Of a stretch of DNA of 64,000 nucleotides, positions 33,019 through 42,802 are shown piece after piece. How positions within the stretch are numbered: position 1 is the first letter of the stretch; each line of letters opens with the position of its first letter. The notes under the pieces are model-generated. The model had not been told where the DNA came from. It was given only the letters and a program-made list of their open reading frames with translations, and made no database searches. The translations under genes and the position numbers were made by a program. This DNA is from RYN-230 sp963814645 (GTDB lineage: Bacteria > Actinomycetota > Actinomycetes > Streptosporangiales > Streptosporangiaceae): contig CAWFDX010000006.1 of NCBI GenBank assembly GCA_963814645.1, positions 34,819 through 98,818 of the forward strand, written 5' to 3'.

Positions 33019-34989
33019 CTACGCCTCCACTCCTGCGGTCTGGCTGCCATTGAGGGCCGCGGCCAGCACGCCGGCCGGCGGGTTCAGGTCGGCGACCGGC
33101 GGGGCGTCCTTGAAGCCGTACAGATACGGCCCGGACAGCACCACCGGGACGCGGGAGAAGTTGCCCGGTGGCGGCGGCGACGGGATCTGCCATTCCAGCC
33201 CCCGCGAGTGCCACGGGTTCCCGGTCTCCGGCACCCGTGCGAACAGCGTCGACCAGATGAAGTTGATCAAGAAGATCAGGATGGATCCGCCGAGCAGGAA
33301 GGCGGAGATCGACACCCAGTCGTTCAGCGTTTCCAGGTTCCGGGCGTATTCGAACACCCGGCGTGGCTGGCCCAGCATGCCGACCGCGAACAACGGCAGG
33401 AACGTCGAGTTGAAGAAGATGAACATGGTCCAGAACTGGATCTTCCCGAGGGTTTGGTCCAGCCTGATCCCTGTCATCTTGGGCAGCCAGTAGTACAGGC
33501 CAGCCATGAACGCGAAGATCAGCCCGCCCATGATCGTGTAATGGAAGTGGGCCATCACGAAGAAGCTGCCGTGCTCGGTGGTATCCGCCGGGACGTCGGA
33601 CAGGAACACGCCGGAGATCCCGCCGATCAGGAAGTTGAAGTACATGCCGAGCGCGAACAGCATGGGCACCGTGAACTTGAACTTGGCTTTCCAGAACGTG
33701 CCGAGCGCGACCAGGTAGATGAACCCGGTCGGGATGGAAATGAGTTCGGTGGTGAGCATGAACAGCGGGCGCATGTCCGGGTTGATGCCGCTGTCGAACA
33801 GGTGGTGCTGCCAGACGAAGAAGCTGAGCAGGGTCACGCCGATCATCCCGGCCGCGGCGGTCCGGTAGCCGAACAGGGGCTTGCGGCAGAACACCGGGAT
33901 GATCTCTGAGACGATGCCGAACCCGGGCAGGGCGAGGATGTACACCTCGGGGTGGCCGAAGAACCAGAACAGGTTCTGGTACAGGTAGCTGCTGCCGCCA
34001 AGGTCTGGGATGAAGAGCGCGGTCTGTGCGGTGCGGTCCGTGATCATCATGTACATGCCGCCGACCAGGACAGGTGCGGCGAGCACCATCAGGAACGAGG
34101 TCGCGATCATCGACCAGACGAATATCGGCAGCCGGCTCCAGCGCATGCCGGGCGCCCGGCAGCAGATGACGGTGGCGATGATGTTGAACCCGGCCAGGAT
34201 GATCGACAGCCCCATCAGCCCGAACGCGACAGCATAGGAATCCGCGCCCTCGGTGGCCTGGATGGACAGCGGCGCGTAACCGGTCCAGCCGAACGGGAAC
34301 CCGCCTATCAGCAGGCCAGATAGCAGGATCAGGAACGCTGCCGGGGTGATCCAGAACGACAGTGCCTCGATCCTGGGGAACGCGACCCGCTTGGAGCCGA
34401 TCATGATCGGCACCAGGTAGTTGCCGAACGGCCCGAGGATGACCGAGCTCATTAGCATCATCATCATCGTGCCGTGCTCGCCGACGAGCTCGATGTAGGT
34501 GTCGGCGTTGAACAGGTGATACGTCGGCGAGAGCAACTCCGCGCGGATCGCCATCGCGAACAGGCCGGCCGTGCAGAAATAGATGATCATGCCGACCAGA
34601 TACTGCATCCCGACGACCTTGTGGTCGAGGGAGTACCTGAAGTACCTGGCCAGTCCCGTGGACGCTGCATCCTGTCTGCTGGGGAGCACCTCGCGCCCGG
34701 TCATCTGCAGCAGCAGGTCGTTGAACACACCCAGCCCGGCGAGCCAGCCCAGCGTCCCCAGCGCGTAGCCGAGGACGATGGCCAGGTCGTTCAGGTCGCC
34801 CTCCTTCACCTGCTGGTAGCCAGAGGCGAGGAAGTTGCCGAGCAGGTGGCCGAGCAGGTAGCCGGCCACGGCGCCGATGATCGCCGTGTGGATGGCCGGG
34901 CGCAGCCACCACGGCCGGGCCGGCCGCGGGTCTGCTGGCTCCCGGCCACCGGGATGCTGGGCTTTCTCCGGGTGTGTCTCGATGGCCAT
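33019..34989 (-). CDS. ctaD: Cytochrome c oxidase subunit I
   Basis: A 656-residue catalytic subunit. It has the heme a ligand helix (GEHGTMMMML), the CuB/Tyr crosslink motif GHPEVYILALPGFG, the CuB histidine pair in QHHLFDSG, and the two heme ligands in AHFHYTIMGG. All redox centres needed to reduce oxygen to water are present. It differs from many family members by an extra N-terminal membrane region (about 30-90) before the conserved 12 helices. In order: cupredoxin-like gene, ctaC, ctaD, ctaE on the minus strand. Confidence 0.95.
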   Translation of the reverse strand: MAIETHPEKAQHPGGREPADPRPARPWWLRPAIHTAIIGAVAGYLLGHLLGNFLASGYQQVKEGDLNDLAIVLGYALGTLGWLAGLGVFNDLLLQMTGREVLPSRQDAASTGLARYFRYSLDHKVVGMQYLVGMIIYFCTAGLFAMAIRAELLSPTYHLFNADTYIELVGEHGTMMMMLMSSVILGPFGNYLVPIMIGSKRVAFPRIEALSFWITPAAFLILLSGLLIGGFPFGWTGYAPLSIQATEGADSYAVAFGLMGLSIILAGFNIIATVICCRAPGMRWSRLPIFVWSMIATSFLMVLAAPVLVGGMYMMITDRTAQTALFIPDLGGSSYLYQNLFWFFGHPEVYILALPGFGIVSEIIPVFCRKPLFGYRTAAAGMIGVTLLSFFVWQHHLFDSGINPDMRPLFMLTTELISIPTGFIYLVALGTFWKAKFKFTVPMLFALGMYFNFLIGGISGVFLSDVPADTTEHGSFFVMAHFHYTIMGGLIFAFMAGLYYWLPKMTGIRLDQTLGKIQFWTMFIFFNSTFLPLFAVGMLGQPRRVFEYARNLETLNDWVSISAFLLGGSILIFLINFIWSTLFARVPETGNPWHSRGLEWQIPSPPPPGNFSRVPVVLSGPYLYGFKDAPPVADLNPPAGVLAAALNGSQTAGVEA

Positions 34990-35044
34990 CCGTCACCTCT
35001 TCACTGGACGAGCCGGAGTGCGCAGGCACTTCATGGACGGGCGG

Positions 35045-35989
35045 TCAGGGCTCATGGGGGTAGTACTGGTTGCCGTAAAAGCCTCCGCCCGCGCCGGGAA
35101 GGCCGGCCTCGTAGTAGAACTTGGCTAGTCCTTTGATCTCGTTCGGGTAGTAGACGGCCGCATATGCCGGGAGGGTCCTGGTGATCTTGGCCATCTTGAT
35201 CCTGGTCGCGTGCGCCCAGGACTGGAAGGCGGCGACGGGCACCACGTGGCCGTAGTCGAACATCGCGCCGTGCCACAGCCCGCATAGCTCAGCGCAGCGC
35301 ACGGTGACCTCGCCGGTGTGCCTGGTCGTGGTGTAGGCGATGTTGTTGACCTGCGGGTTGGCGTCGGCCTTCACGCCGAGCTGATAGGCCCAGAAGCTGT
35401 GGATCACGTCCAGCGACGTGACATTGAACTGGATGTCCTGGCCGACGGGCAGCATCAGCTGCGTCGTCTCGAACCCGCCGTACTGGGGATAGCGGTAGGT
35501 GAACAGCCACTGCTGCGCGATCACCTGCACCACCAGCGGCTTCCCGCCCGGCTTCCAGACCGGCGAGGGCCCCGCACCCGCGCCCGCGCCGTTCGCCGTG
35601 ACCAGCTCAACGGTGCCGAACACGAACAGGGCCAGCACGATGACCGTAGAGATCGCGATCCACGAGGCCTGGACCCGGACGTTCCCCACAATGGGTGGGC
35701 CGTCCTCCTCATCGCCGTCCCGGGTCCGCCAGGTGATCATGGCATACCCGGAGTAGATAAGGACGAACAGCAAGACCGGGGCGGCCATCACGGCCATCAC
35801 CCTGATCGCAAACTGCTGCCCGGCGGCCGTGGACGACATCGTGCCGGGCGGCAGGTGCGGTCCCCATGCAAACCAGATGACCAGGTCGGCGATCAGGGCC
35901 AGCGGCAGCCAGATAGCGAAGATCCGCAGCCCGTGGTTCGGCTCTGCGGGGCCGGCTGCGGGCACGGCGGCCTCAGGCGTGGCGGCCAT
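35045..35989 (-). CDS. ctaC: Cytochrome c oxidase subunit II, CuA type
   Basis: A 314-residue subunit II. Two N-terminal helices (about 20-40 and 65-85, then VIVLALFVFG) anchor a cupredoxin domain with the binuclear CuA site CAELCGLWHGAM and an upstream His in DVIHSFW. QWLFTYRYPQYGG is the aromatic electron-entry region. It accepts electrons from cytochrome c and passes them to subunit I. No signal-peptidase II lipobox is evident. The ATG at 35989 overlaps the upstream stop by one nt (TGATG). Confidence 0.93.
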   Translation of the reverse strand: MAATPEAAVPAAGPAEPNHGLRIFAIWLPLALIADLVIWFAWGPHLPPGTMSSTAAGQQFAIRVMAVMAAPVLLFVLIYSGYAMITWRTRDGDEEDGPPIVGNVRVQASWIAISTVIVLALFVFGTVELVTANGAGAGAGPSPVWKPGGKPLVVQVIAQQWLFTYRYPQYGGFETTQLMLPVGQDIQFNVTSLDVIHSFWAYQLGVKADANPQVNNIAYTTTRHTGEVTVRCAELCGLWHGAMFDYGHVVPVAAFQSWAHATRIKMAKITRTLPAYAAVYYPNEIKGLAKFYYEAGLPGAGGGFYGNQYYPHEP

Positions 35990-36705
35990 CAGGCCACCAC
36001 GTCCAGGTAGCCGGTCATGAAGCCGATGGTCAACATGGCGTGCCCGTTGCCGTCCACGCTGGCCAGGCCGCACGGTATGAAGCACTGCCAGCGGTAGTCA
36101 CCGGGCCCGGGGGTGATGAAGCTGAACGTGGTCGTGGTGTGGGTATCCGACATGGCGCAGGGTCCCTGCGTGCACTGGTTCTTCGCCGTGTACAGGACGC
36201 CTTCGAACGGGACGCTGAGGTTAAGCTCCGGGGCGCTGAACGTGTGGGCGACGCCGCAGGTGGTGTCGGAGTTGACGACCGAGATCCCCGGCCCGTTGAC
36301 GCCGGCTGCTTCCCCGCTGACGGACATCACGCCGCCGACCGTGCCCCTGACCAGGCCGTTGAACTGGTTGCGCAGCGGGTCGCAGGTGTCGAACTCATAG
36401 GCGGTGACGTTGATCCGCGTGTGCGCGGGCAGCTGCCAGATCGTGGAGTGGATCCACCCGCCGGTCTGCGGGCTCCGCACGAAATAAGAGACCCAGTCCG
36501 GGTGATCGGACACGTCGTTGACCGGATCAGTCATGATCGTCATGCTCACCGGCTGGCCAGCGGGATGGCTGGCGGTGAAGTCCACCGTGGAAGGCTCGGC
36601 CAGCAGGATATGGATGACGACGAAAACCACGAGGCCGACTACCGCGATCAACGCGACGAGCAGGGTTGCGGCGCGTGCGCCGACAGACACTAGCCACCAC
36701 CTCAC
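35989..36705 (-). CDS. Membrane-anchored cupredoxin-like protein of the oxidase operon
   Basis: A 238-residue protein with one N-terminal helix (about 12-36) and an extracytoplasmic domain. Candidate copper ligands in the second half are His in GVAHTFS, Cys in YRWQCFIPCG, and His/Met in GNGHAMLTIGFM, in cupredoxin order. It is the first gene of the oxidase operon and overlaps ctaC. It may deliver copper to CuA or act as an extra electron donor. It is not a standard Cox subunit, and the role is inferred from position and fold. Confidence 0.65.
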   Translation of the reverse strand: MRWWLVSVGARAATLLVALIAVVGLVVFVVIHILLAEPSTVDFTASHPAGQPVSMTIMTDPVNDVSDHPDWVSYFVRSPQTGGWIHSTIWQLPAHTRINVTAYEFDTCDPLRNQFNGLVRGTVGGVMSVSGEAAGVNGPGISVVNSDTTCGVAHTFSAPELNLSVPFEGVLYTAKNQCTQGPCAMSDTHTTTTFSFITPGPGDYRWQCFIPCGLASVDGNGHAMLTIGFMTGYLDVVA

Positions 36706-36952
36706 TTCTCAGCGTGCGTGGCGCACACGTTTGCAGCGCTCGCGCCCGGCGCACGCTGTATCCCGGCCGCCCGCCGTCCCGCCACCGGACGGGAACATGG
36801 CCAGCTAAGGGCAGGCCCCGCCTGCCGATCAAGAAACCTGAAAAGACTGTCATGTAATAAATCGGTCATGGAACCTGTGACGCCGGTCACCCTGGGTGCA
36901 GGATGCAGATAGCAAGCGCTGGTGACAGACGTGCCTGAGTTCAGCGTCGGGC

Positions 36953-37699
36953 ATGCACAGGCGGATCAACGCGATGGGCGTGATCATGATCCAGGGCGCA
37001 GCGGCCAGTAACCCCCCGGGCGTTGCGGCCGTGCGCCGTCACCGGGTGCTGGTCGCCGACGACGAGGAACGGCTCCGCAGAGTTCTCGTGCGCATCCTGC
37101 GCAGTCACGGCATTGACGCGGACGCTGCTGCCGACGGCACGGACACGCTGGTGATGACCATGTCCGGGTCCTACGACCTGATCATCCTCGACCTGCTGAT
37201 GCCCGGGCAGGACGGCTTCAGCGTGCTCCGGGAGATCGTGCGGCGTCGCCCTGACCAGGCCGTCCTGGTGCTGTCCTGTCTGACTGATCCCGAATCGAAA
37301 ATGACCAGCCTGGGCCTGGGAGCCGACGACTACGTCCCCAAGCCATTCCACGTCGGCGAACTGCTGGCACGGGTACAGGCCCGGCTGCGCGCGGCCGGCC
37401 GCCCGGGCACGGGGGTCCTCACCTGCGGGCGGCTCAGGCTGGACGTCCTGCACCGGCAGGCCGACGCCGGGGCCGGCCCGGTCCCGCTGACCATGCGCGA
37501 ATGCCAGCTGCTGTGGGAACTCATGCACCAGCCCGGCACCGCTATGTCCAAGGACGACCTGCTGGCCCGCGTCTGGTCCTCGAGTCCGCAATCCGCATCC
37601 AACGTGGTCAACGTCTACATCGGCCGGCTGCGCTCCAGGCTCGGCGCCAACGTGATCACGACCGTCCGCGGTGAGGGATACCGTGTCGGCCCCGGCTGA
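36953..37699 (+). CDS. OmpR-family response regulator
   Basis: A 248-residue regulator, divergent from the oxidase operon. The receiver has Asp36/Asp37 (VADDEE), phospho-acceptor Asp80 (IILDLLMPG) and Lys130 (VPKPFH). The C-terminal winged-helix effector ends VRGEGYRVGPG. The first ~28 residues precede the receiver, so the ATG at 36953 may be too early; ATG 36974 is an alternative. It overlaps the kinase gene by 29 nt. It could control the divergent oxidase operon across the ~250-bp gap. Confidence 0.92.
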   Translation: MHRRINAMGVIMIQGAAASNPPGVAAVRRHRVLVADDEERLRRVLVRILRSHGIDADAAADGTDTLVMTMSGSYDLIILDLLMPGQDGFSVLREIVRRRPDQAVLVLSCLTDPESKMTSLGLGADDYVPKPFHVGELLARVQARLRAAGRPGTGVLTCGRLRLDVLHRQADAGAGPVPLTMRECQLLWELMHQPGTAMSKDDLLARVWSSSPQSASNVVNVYIGRLRSRLGANVITTVRGEGYRVGPG

Positions 37700-38804
37700 A
37701 CGCAGCTCGCTAGCAGCGCGGCTGTGGGCCTCGCGCTGGCCCGAGGCGGCGTGGGCCGTGTTCGCGATCGGCAACCTGACGTGGATGCTGCTGGTCCCCT
37801 CGTGGTCGATGCTGCCGTATCACTTCACCTGGATGAGCCTGCTCCTGCTGTATGGCTTCGGCTTCCGTGCCTGGACCCGGGCCCTGTTCTGGTGCCTGCT
37901 GATCCCGGTCATGGCAGCGACCCTGCTGCTCTTCGCAGATCCGGCGATACGCGGGCTGCAGCCTTACGACGAGGTCATCGAGCTGCCGTTCATGGTGGCA
38001 CTTTTCTGCGCGCTGGTGCTGCACTCCAACCGCCGCAAAGCGACCATGGCCGCCCTCGACCAGGTATCGCGGGACAACCTGGACCTCCTCGAGCGGCAGC
38101 GGATCTTCGTGCAGAATGCATCCCACCAGCTGCGCACCCCGATCACGGTCGCCCTGGCCCATGCCGAGCTGCTGCCCCAGGCCGCAGCCGACGCCACCGC
38201 CGCTGAGGACGCGGCGGTCGTCGTTGACGAGCTCACGCGGCTGCGCAGGCTCGCCGACCAGCTGCTCCTGCTCGCCACGGCTGACCAGCAGGACCTGCCC
38301 CGCCAGGCGCAGACCCGGCTCGTGCCCTTCCTGGAAGAAGTACTCCACCGCTGGGAGCCGACCCCACGGCGGTGGCTAGCCGGATGCTGGCAGGACGCCA
38401 CCGTCCTTGCCGACCCGGAGCGGCTGATGCTCGCACTCGACGCGCTGCTGGACAACGCCATCAGGTTCACCAGCGACGACGACTCCATCGAGCTGTCTGT
38501 GCACCGCCACGATCAGGAAGCCGCCATCACCGTCGCCGACTCCGGGCCAGGAATACCCGAAGACTGTCTCGAATCGGTCTTCGAAAGGTTCGAAAGCGAC
38601 CACCGGGACAGCGCACGCAACTTCGGGCTTGGCCTGTCCATCGTGCACGCGGTTGCGGAGGCGCACGCAGGCCGGGTCACCGCAGCGCGCGCTCCACTCG
38701 GGGGCGCAGCCGTCACACTATGGCTGCCACTGCACAACCCGGCGGCCAGCCCAGCCCACACCAGCCTGCCCGGCCCGGCGCAGGCGGCACCGAACCCGGC
38801 CTGA
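37671..38804 (+). CDS. Sensor histidine kinase with multi-helix sensor
   Basis: A 377-residue kinase with about four membrane helices in the first 120 residues (FAIGNLTWMLLV, TWMSLLLLYGFGF, ALFWCLLIPVMAA, LPFMVALFCALVL) and no large outer loop. The H-box is NASHQLRTP with His152. The N-box DALLDNAIRF, DSGPGIPED and FGLGLSIV are present, so catalysis should be intact. GTG 37671 overlaps the regulator; GTG 37683 (VSAPAER) is an alternative. A membrane-embedded sensor next to a terminal oxidase suggests sensing of respiration or membrane state (inference). Confidence 0.92.
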   Translation: MRDTVSAPAERSSLAARLWASRWPEAAWAVFAIGNLTWMLLVPSWSMLPYHFTWMSLLLLYGFGFRAWTRALFWCLLIPVMAATLLLFADPAIRGLQPYDEVIELPFMVALFCALVLHSNRRKATMAALDQVSRDNLDLLERQRIFVQNASHQLRTPITVALAHAELLPQAAADATAAEDAAVVVDELTRLRRLADQLLLLATADQQDLPRQAQTRLVPFLEEVLHRWEPTPRRWLAGCWQDATVLADPERLMLALDALLDNAIRFTSDDDSIELSVHRHDQEAAITVADSGPGIPEDCLESVFERFESDHRDSARNFGLGLSIVHAVAEAHAGRVTAARAPLGGAAVTLWLPLHNPAASPAHTSLPGPAQAAPNPA

Positions 38805-40315
38805 CGGAGAGCCCCAGCCGGATCCCCCTCCCGACCATCCCTATGCCACTGCCTCACCTTGCCGGACGGGGCGGGGGTCAAAAGCAGCGAATATTCGGTG
38901 ATGTGCATGTGTTCCCGGCCTATCTGCAGGCCGACTGTGCCTACCGGCCGTATTCACCGGACTGGCGGCGAGAGTTCCGGCACGATGCGAGCCGCGCGGC
39001 GGTGCGCCGCCCAGCCAGCCCACCGGCGGCGAGGACCTGACATCGGCAGCGTCAAACCCTGGGCGGGCTACCTGGCGCCTGGCCACGTCCCATGCGCCGC
39101 GCCGCGGCTGGTTCCTGTCGTGGCGCAGCAACGCGCCGACCGGCGCGCAGAGCCGCGCCACGGCGCAACCCTGCGCCTGTGCGGCGCAGCGCACCAGGCG
39201 GGCCCAGCACTGGCCCCCGCGGGCTCGGCGCGCCGAGCCCACCGTCAGCGAACATGCGGCTCCGGCCGGCACGCTCGGCTCCTGAGAGCGGATCGGGGAC
39301 CGCCAGGACGGCCAGCGCGGCCCGGGCCACTTGCAAATGCGGCAACAGTCACCGGCACACGCCGCCCTCCTGGAAGACCAGGTGGTAACCAGGTGGCAAG
39401 AGTCACGGGATCGGCGAGGCCGGGATTTGCCCAGGTGACACGCTGACCAGGCGCGGTTCAGCGCGTGGAATCCGGTGTCCTGCCAGCAGCCCCGGTCGGA
39501 GGAAGATGTCCGATCCGAACACACGTACAGCGGCCCGTCGGGCCGCCGTCGCGGTATTTTGCTGCTGTACTCACTGTTCGAACCGTTCGAATTTCACTTC
39601 TGACCAGGTGGAGCTAAGGAGATTCAAACTCCTGACCTCTTGCATGCCATCTGGCGGCAGCACGTCCACCCGCGTCCATCCCGTAGGTCACCGTCCTCCC
39701 GCGTCCCTGCGCGGCCATCCCAGTCCGTGTGCGTTGCGGTACTTCCCTGCTGTACCCCGCACCGGATCGACAGCCGCCGCGGACGTCGCGGCACCCCAAG
39801 TCTTTCGTCTTACCCAAAGGCCTCCCGTGCTGCTGCCACTCGCGCTGATGTGTGACACGTCAGCAGCCTCCGGGGCAGCACAGGATTCGTCCACCGGTTA
39901 ACAGAGATCCACCCGCGTCCTGACTTTACTCATCTGCTTGATACGCGGGTTGTCGTCGGCAGCTGATTTCAGCTTCCGTTGACGCGGGTGATCTTCATAC
40001 CTGGCTGCGCCAAGCCGCGCCGGTGAGGAGCTAAAGAGCATGGAGGACTGGCGCCGCCTTGCACATCGACCCTTCTTCCTCAACGGTCCGCTAGCTGTCG
40101 CATTGGAAGGCCCCTTCGGCGGGAGAGGTGCCGTGATGAATCGTCTTCGTCGGCCTGCGTGGCGGAGTCCAGCAGGCCGAAGCGGCGGGCGGCGGCCAGT
40201 CGCTCATCGGAGAAGGCCGCGGCGAAGGACCCGAGGCCCGCCGGAGCGCGGTGACCGGCACCGGGGGCGGGAACGGGAGCGGAACGTCCAGGGCGGACAG
40301 CAGCCCGGGCCGAGA
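38805..40315. other. Gene-poor 1.5-kb stretch with att-like repeat copy 2
   Basis: No convincing gene. It holds the repeat described at 39328-39763, and a GC-rich stretch (about 39050-39300) that matches 50300-50500 loosely. Near 40150-40270, the minus strand reads DERLAAARRFGLLDS, faintly like the start of a GAF-domain protein, which may be a remnant of a lost gene. Confidence 0.5.
39328..39763 (-). repeat. Long direct repeat copy 2, with tRNA-Ala 3' half
   Basis: About 435 bp imperfectly repeated at 50522-50952. It begins CACTTGCAAATGCGGCAACA, includes a 7-bp hairpin (GCGGCCC GTC GGGCCGC, 39530-39546), then the tRNA-Ala 3' half at 39609-39649 and ends near GTGCGTTGCGGTACTTCC. In this copy the T-loop is mutated: TTCGAA reads TTTGAA on the tRNA strand. 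It separates the oxidase/two-component block from the secretion block. Confidence 0.85.
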
Positions 40316-42802
40316 TCAGCAGTTGGGAATGCTGGGGTTGACCAGGTCATCGGGATTGGGCTGGCCAGAGGTCTGGCCGTCGTTGTAGAAGTACTGGCTG
40401 GGCGCGTAGTAGGAATTACCCCACGGCGACGAGGCGATCTTGTACCAGTAGGCGTTGCCGGTGGCTGTCTGCATGCCAGTGACCTTGCAGGTCACGTCCA
40501 CCGTGACACCGGAGCCGATGGAGGGTCCAGACCCAGTGTCGTTGCTGTAGTCGCTGGCCGTGGGGGCGACGTCGCCCTGGATGACCGTCTCCGTGCCGGC
40601 CGGCTGCGGGCCAGAGGTCACGGGCGCGCCGGTAGTCCCGGTCGCAGTTGGCTTCGGATTACTAGTCTTCTTGGTGGACTTGCCCTTCTTGGTGTGAGTG
40701 GACGTGCTCGGCTGAGGGGCCTCGCTGCCAGCCGCGTTGCCCGCTGGGCCGCCTGTTCCGGCGGCCAGCGCCGGGGCATGGGAGGTTACTCGCACAGAGA
40801 TGCTGGCGTGGGATGAGCCGATCTCTGCCGTCACCCGGGTCGTGCCTGGGCCGATGGCAGTCACCAGGCCGGTGGAACTCACCGTGGCGACCGCTGTGTT
40901 GCCGACCGTCCACGCCGCCCCGGCCAGGATCTGCTTCGGGGCCGGTCCACCCTTGGCCAGCTGGCCACTGAGCGCGAGCCGGACGGACGAGCCGCCGGAC
41001 AGCTTGACCGTGCCCGGGCTGATGCTCAGCGAGCTGAGGGTGATGATCGTGGGGACAGGAAGGTGCAGCTGCGCGGATTCCGTCTTGAGCTCCGCGGCCC
41101 ACCGGCGAAGCCGGGCCAGGCTGAGCCCGTCCGCCGGAACCGTCGCCCGGTAGCCGACGGACACGGTGCCCGGCCGGGCGGGCAGCCGGAGCCGCCACTC
41201 CACGAGAGGGTCGGCCCGGAGAATCTTCTCCGGGGCTGGGGTGAACAGCACCGTCCTGACGTTCGATGCGATGCCCGTGGGGACTACTTCCTCGAATGGC
41301 AGCGTGACCGGCCGGCGGCGGGAACTGCTGGCGGTGACCGTCTCGGTGAGCAGCGAGCCGTCGTGACCACTCAGCGTCCAGTGCCGGACGATCGTCAGCC
41401 CGTCGGAGTACCTCGCCACGGGAAAGGCATAAGTGACGGTCGGCGAGCTGGCCGGGGTGGCGACGGCGCTATGCGGCCGCCACACGAGAAGCGCGATGGC
41501 GGCGGCCAAGACCACTACGGCGGCGGGCAGGGCCAGCACCATGGGCCGCGAGCCCACCCCGCGGGCCGGGCGCGCGTGGCCCGCGCCAGTAAGCGCGGCG
41601 GCCAGCGACGCCCCCCGCCCTGGGCCGCCCGATGCCTGGTCCCAGAGCCGGGAGTCCCCCGGCTGCAGCCCAGCCGCCCACTGGGCGGCAGTCGCTGCGG
41701 CAGCCGTCTCTGATGGCCCGGAACCGCCGGGAACCGGTGTCCCCTGCCCATCCTCGCTGTACCCGCGGTCGCGACGGCGGACGACTGTGCCGCCACCGTC
41801 GCTGGCTGGGAAGGCCGTCATCGGACGGGCCTCATGCCCGGTGCCGAGCGCTGCGGGCCAGCTCGTGGACCGGGGCGGCCGGGCAGACGGAGCCGGCGTC
41901 GTGGCGGGGGGCGGGACCATGCCCGGGTGCGGGCCCAGCACGGCGGACGGGTCCGGGGCTGGGATGGGGGGCAGGGCGGCCAGCCCGGCCAGCCGGGGCA
42001 GCAGCGGCATGAGCGCGGCGGCCGCGTCAGTGGCTGACCCAGGGCGCGATCCCGGGTCCTTGGCCAGCAGCCAGTCGACATAGTCCCAGAGCTCGTACGG
42101 GATGCCGGGGATGGGGGCGGGCGGCTGGTCCACATGACGGCGCAGGACCGCGAGCGGGTGACCGCCCGCGAACGGGGTCTCGCCGCCGAGCATCTCGTAC
42201 AACATGATGCCGACTGAGTACAGATCGGCGGCCGGTGTCAGTGCGCCGCCATCCGCCAGTTCCGGCGCCATGTACTCGGGCGTGCCGATCAGGCTGGTCC
42301 GCTTGGTGAGCGAGGTCCCGTACGAGATGCGGGCCACACCGAAGTCGGTCAGCTTGACGACCGTCTCACCGCCCGACGTGTCCAGCAGCAAGTTCTCCGG
42401 CTTGATGTCGCGGTGGATGATGCCGGCGGCGTGTACTGCCGCGATCCCGTGCAGAATCTGCCGCGTCAGGCCGGCCGCCTCAGCGGGCGGCAGCGTGCCC
42501 TGGCGGCGCAGGTGGTGACGCAGATCCTGCCCAGCGATGAGTTCCATGACGATGCCGAGCGTGTCGCCTTCCACGACGAGGTCGAAGATCTGCACCACAT
42601 TGGGATGGCTGATCGACGTCAGGATGGAACGCTCCTGGATAAACCGCGCCACCAGCTCCGGATCAGTGACCAGTTCCGGCTTGAGCAGCTTGACCGCGAG
42701 CGGCGTCTCCGACCCCCGCATGCTGGCGCGGTACACCTGGCCCATGGCCCCGCGGCCCAGCATCTCGTGCAGCATGTACCGGCTACCGAGCGGTTGATCC
42801 AT
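40316..42802 (-). CDS. Receptor Ser/Thr protein kinase with Ig-like ectodomain (PknB type)
   Basis: An 828-residue kinase from ATG 42802 (GGAGGGGGA ribosome site), 20 nt inside the EccC frame. The kinase domain (about 8-265) has Lys38, HRDIKPEN (130-137) and DFG (153-155), so it is active-looking. A Pro-rich juxtamembrane region and one helix (about 440-465) follow. The ectodomain has a Big_2/Ig-like repeat (STGLVTAIGPGTTRVTA), a Ser/Thr/Lys-rich stretch and a terminal module with CKVTG, YWYKIASSPWG and a final Cys that may be SH3-like. It is the last gene of the secretion operon and may phosphorylate FHA-binding partners; EccC carries an FHA domain. Confidence 0.92.
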   Translation of the reverse strand: MDQPLGSRYMLHEMLGRGAMGQVYRASMRGSETPLAVKLLKPELVTDPELVARFIQERSILTSISHPNVVQIFDLVVEGDTLGIVMELIAGQDLRHHLRRQGTLPPAEAAGLTRQILHGIAAVHAAGIIHRDIKPENLLLDTSGGETVVKLTDFGVARISYGTSLTKRTSLIGTPEYMAPELADGGALTPAADLYSVGIMLYEMLGGETPFAGGHPLAVLRRHVDQPPAPIPGIPYELWDYVDWLLAKDPGSRPGSATDAAAALMPLLPRLAGLAALPPIPAPDPSAVLGPHPGMVPPPATTPAPSARPPRSTSWPAALGTGHEARPMTAFPASDGGGTVVRRRDRGYSEDGQGTPVPGGSGPSETAAAATAAQWAAGLQPGDSRLWDQASGGPGRGASLAAALTGAGHARPARGVGSRPMVLALPAAVVVLAAAIALLVWRPHSAVATPASSPTVTYAFPVARYSDGLTIVRHWTLSGHDGSLLTETVTASSSRRRPVTLPFEEVVPTGIASNVRTVLFTPAPEKILRADPLVEWRLRLPARPGTVSVGYRATVPADGLSLARLRRWAAELKTESAQLHLPVPTIITLSSLSISPGTVKLSGGSSVRLALSGQLAKGGPAPKQILAGAAWTVGNTAVATVSSTGLVTAIGPGTTRVTAEIGSSHASISVRVTSHAPALAAGTGGPAGNAAGSEAPQPSTSTHTKKGKSTKKTSNPKPTATGTTGAPVTSGPQPAGTETVIQGDVAPTASDYSNDTGSGPSIGSGVTVDVTCKVTGMQTATGNAYWYKIASSPWGNSYYAPSQYFYNDGQTSGQPNPDDLVNPSIPNC

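Noticed and set aside
32351..35029. An 892-residue frame covering both ctaD and ctaE, which would suggest a fused oxidase
   Set aside because: Only its last 221 residues are protein-like (ctaE). The rest is ctaD read out of frame; ctaD is intact in its own frame.
39614..39817. Small minus-strand ORFs across the att-like repeats (also at 31775 and 50783)
   Set aside because: They are translations of the tRNA-Ala 3' half and its flank, a common false gene call.
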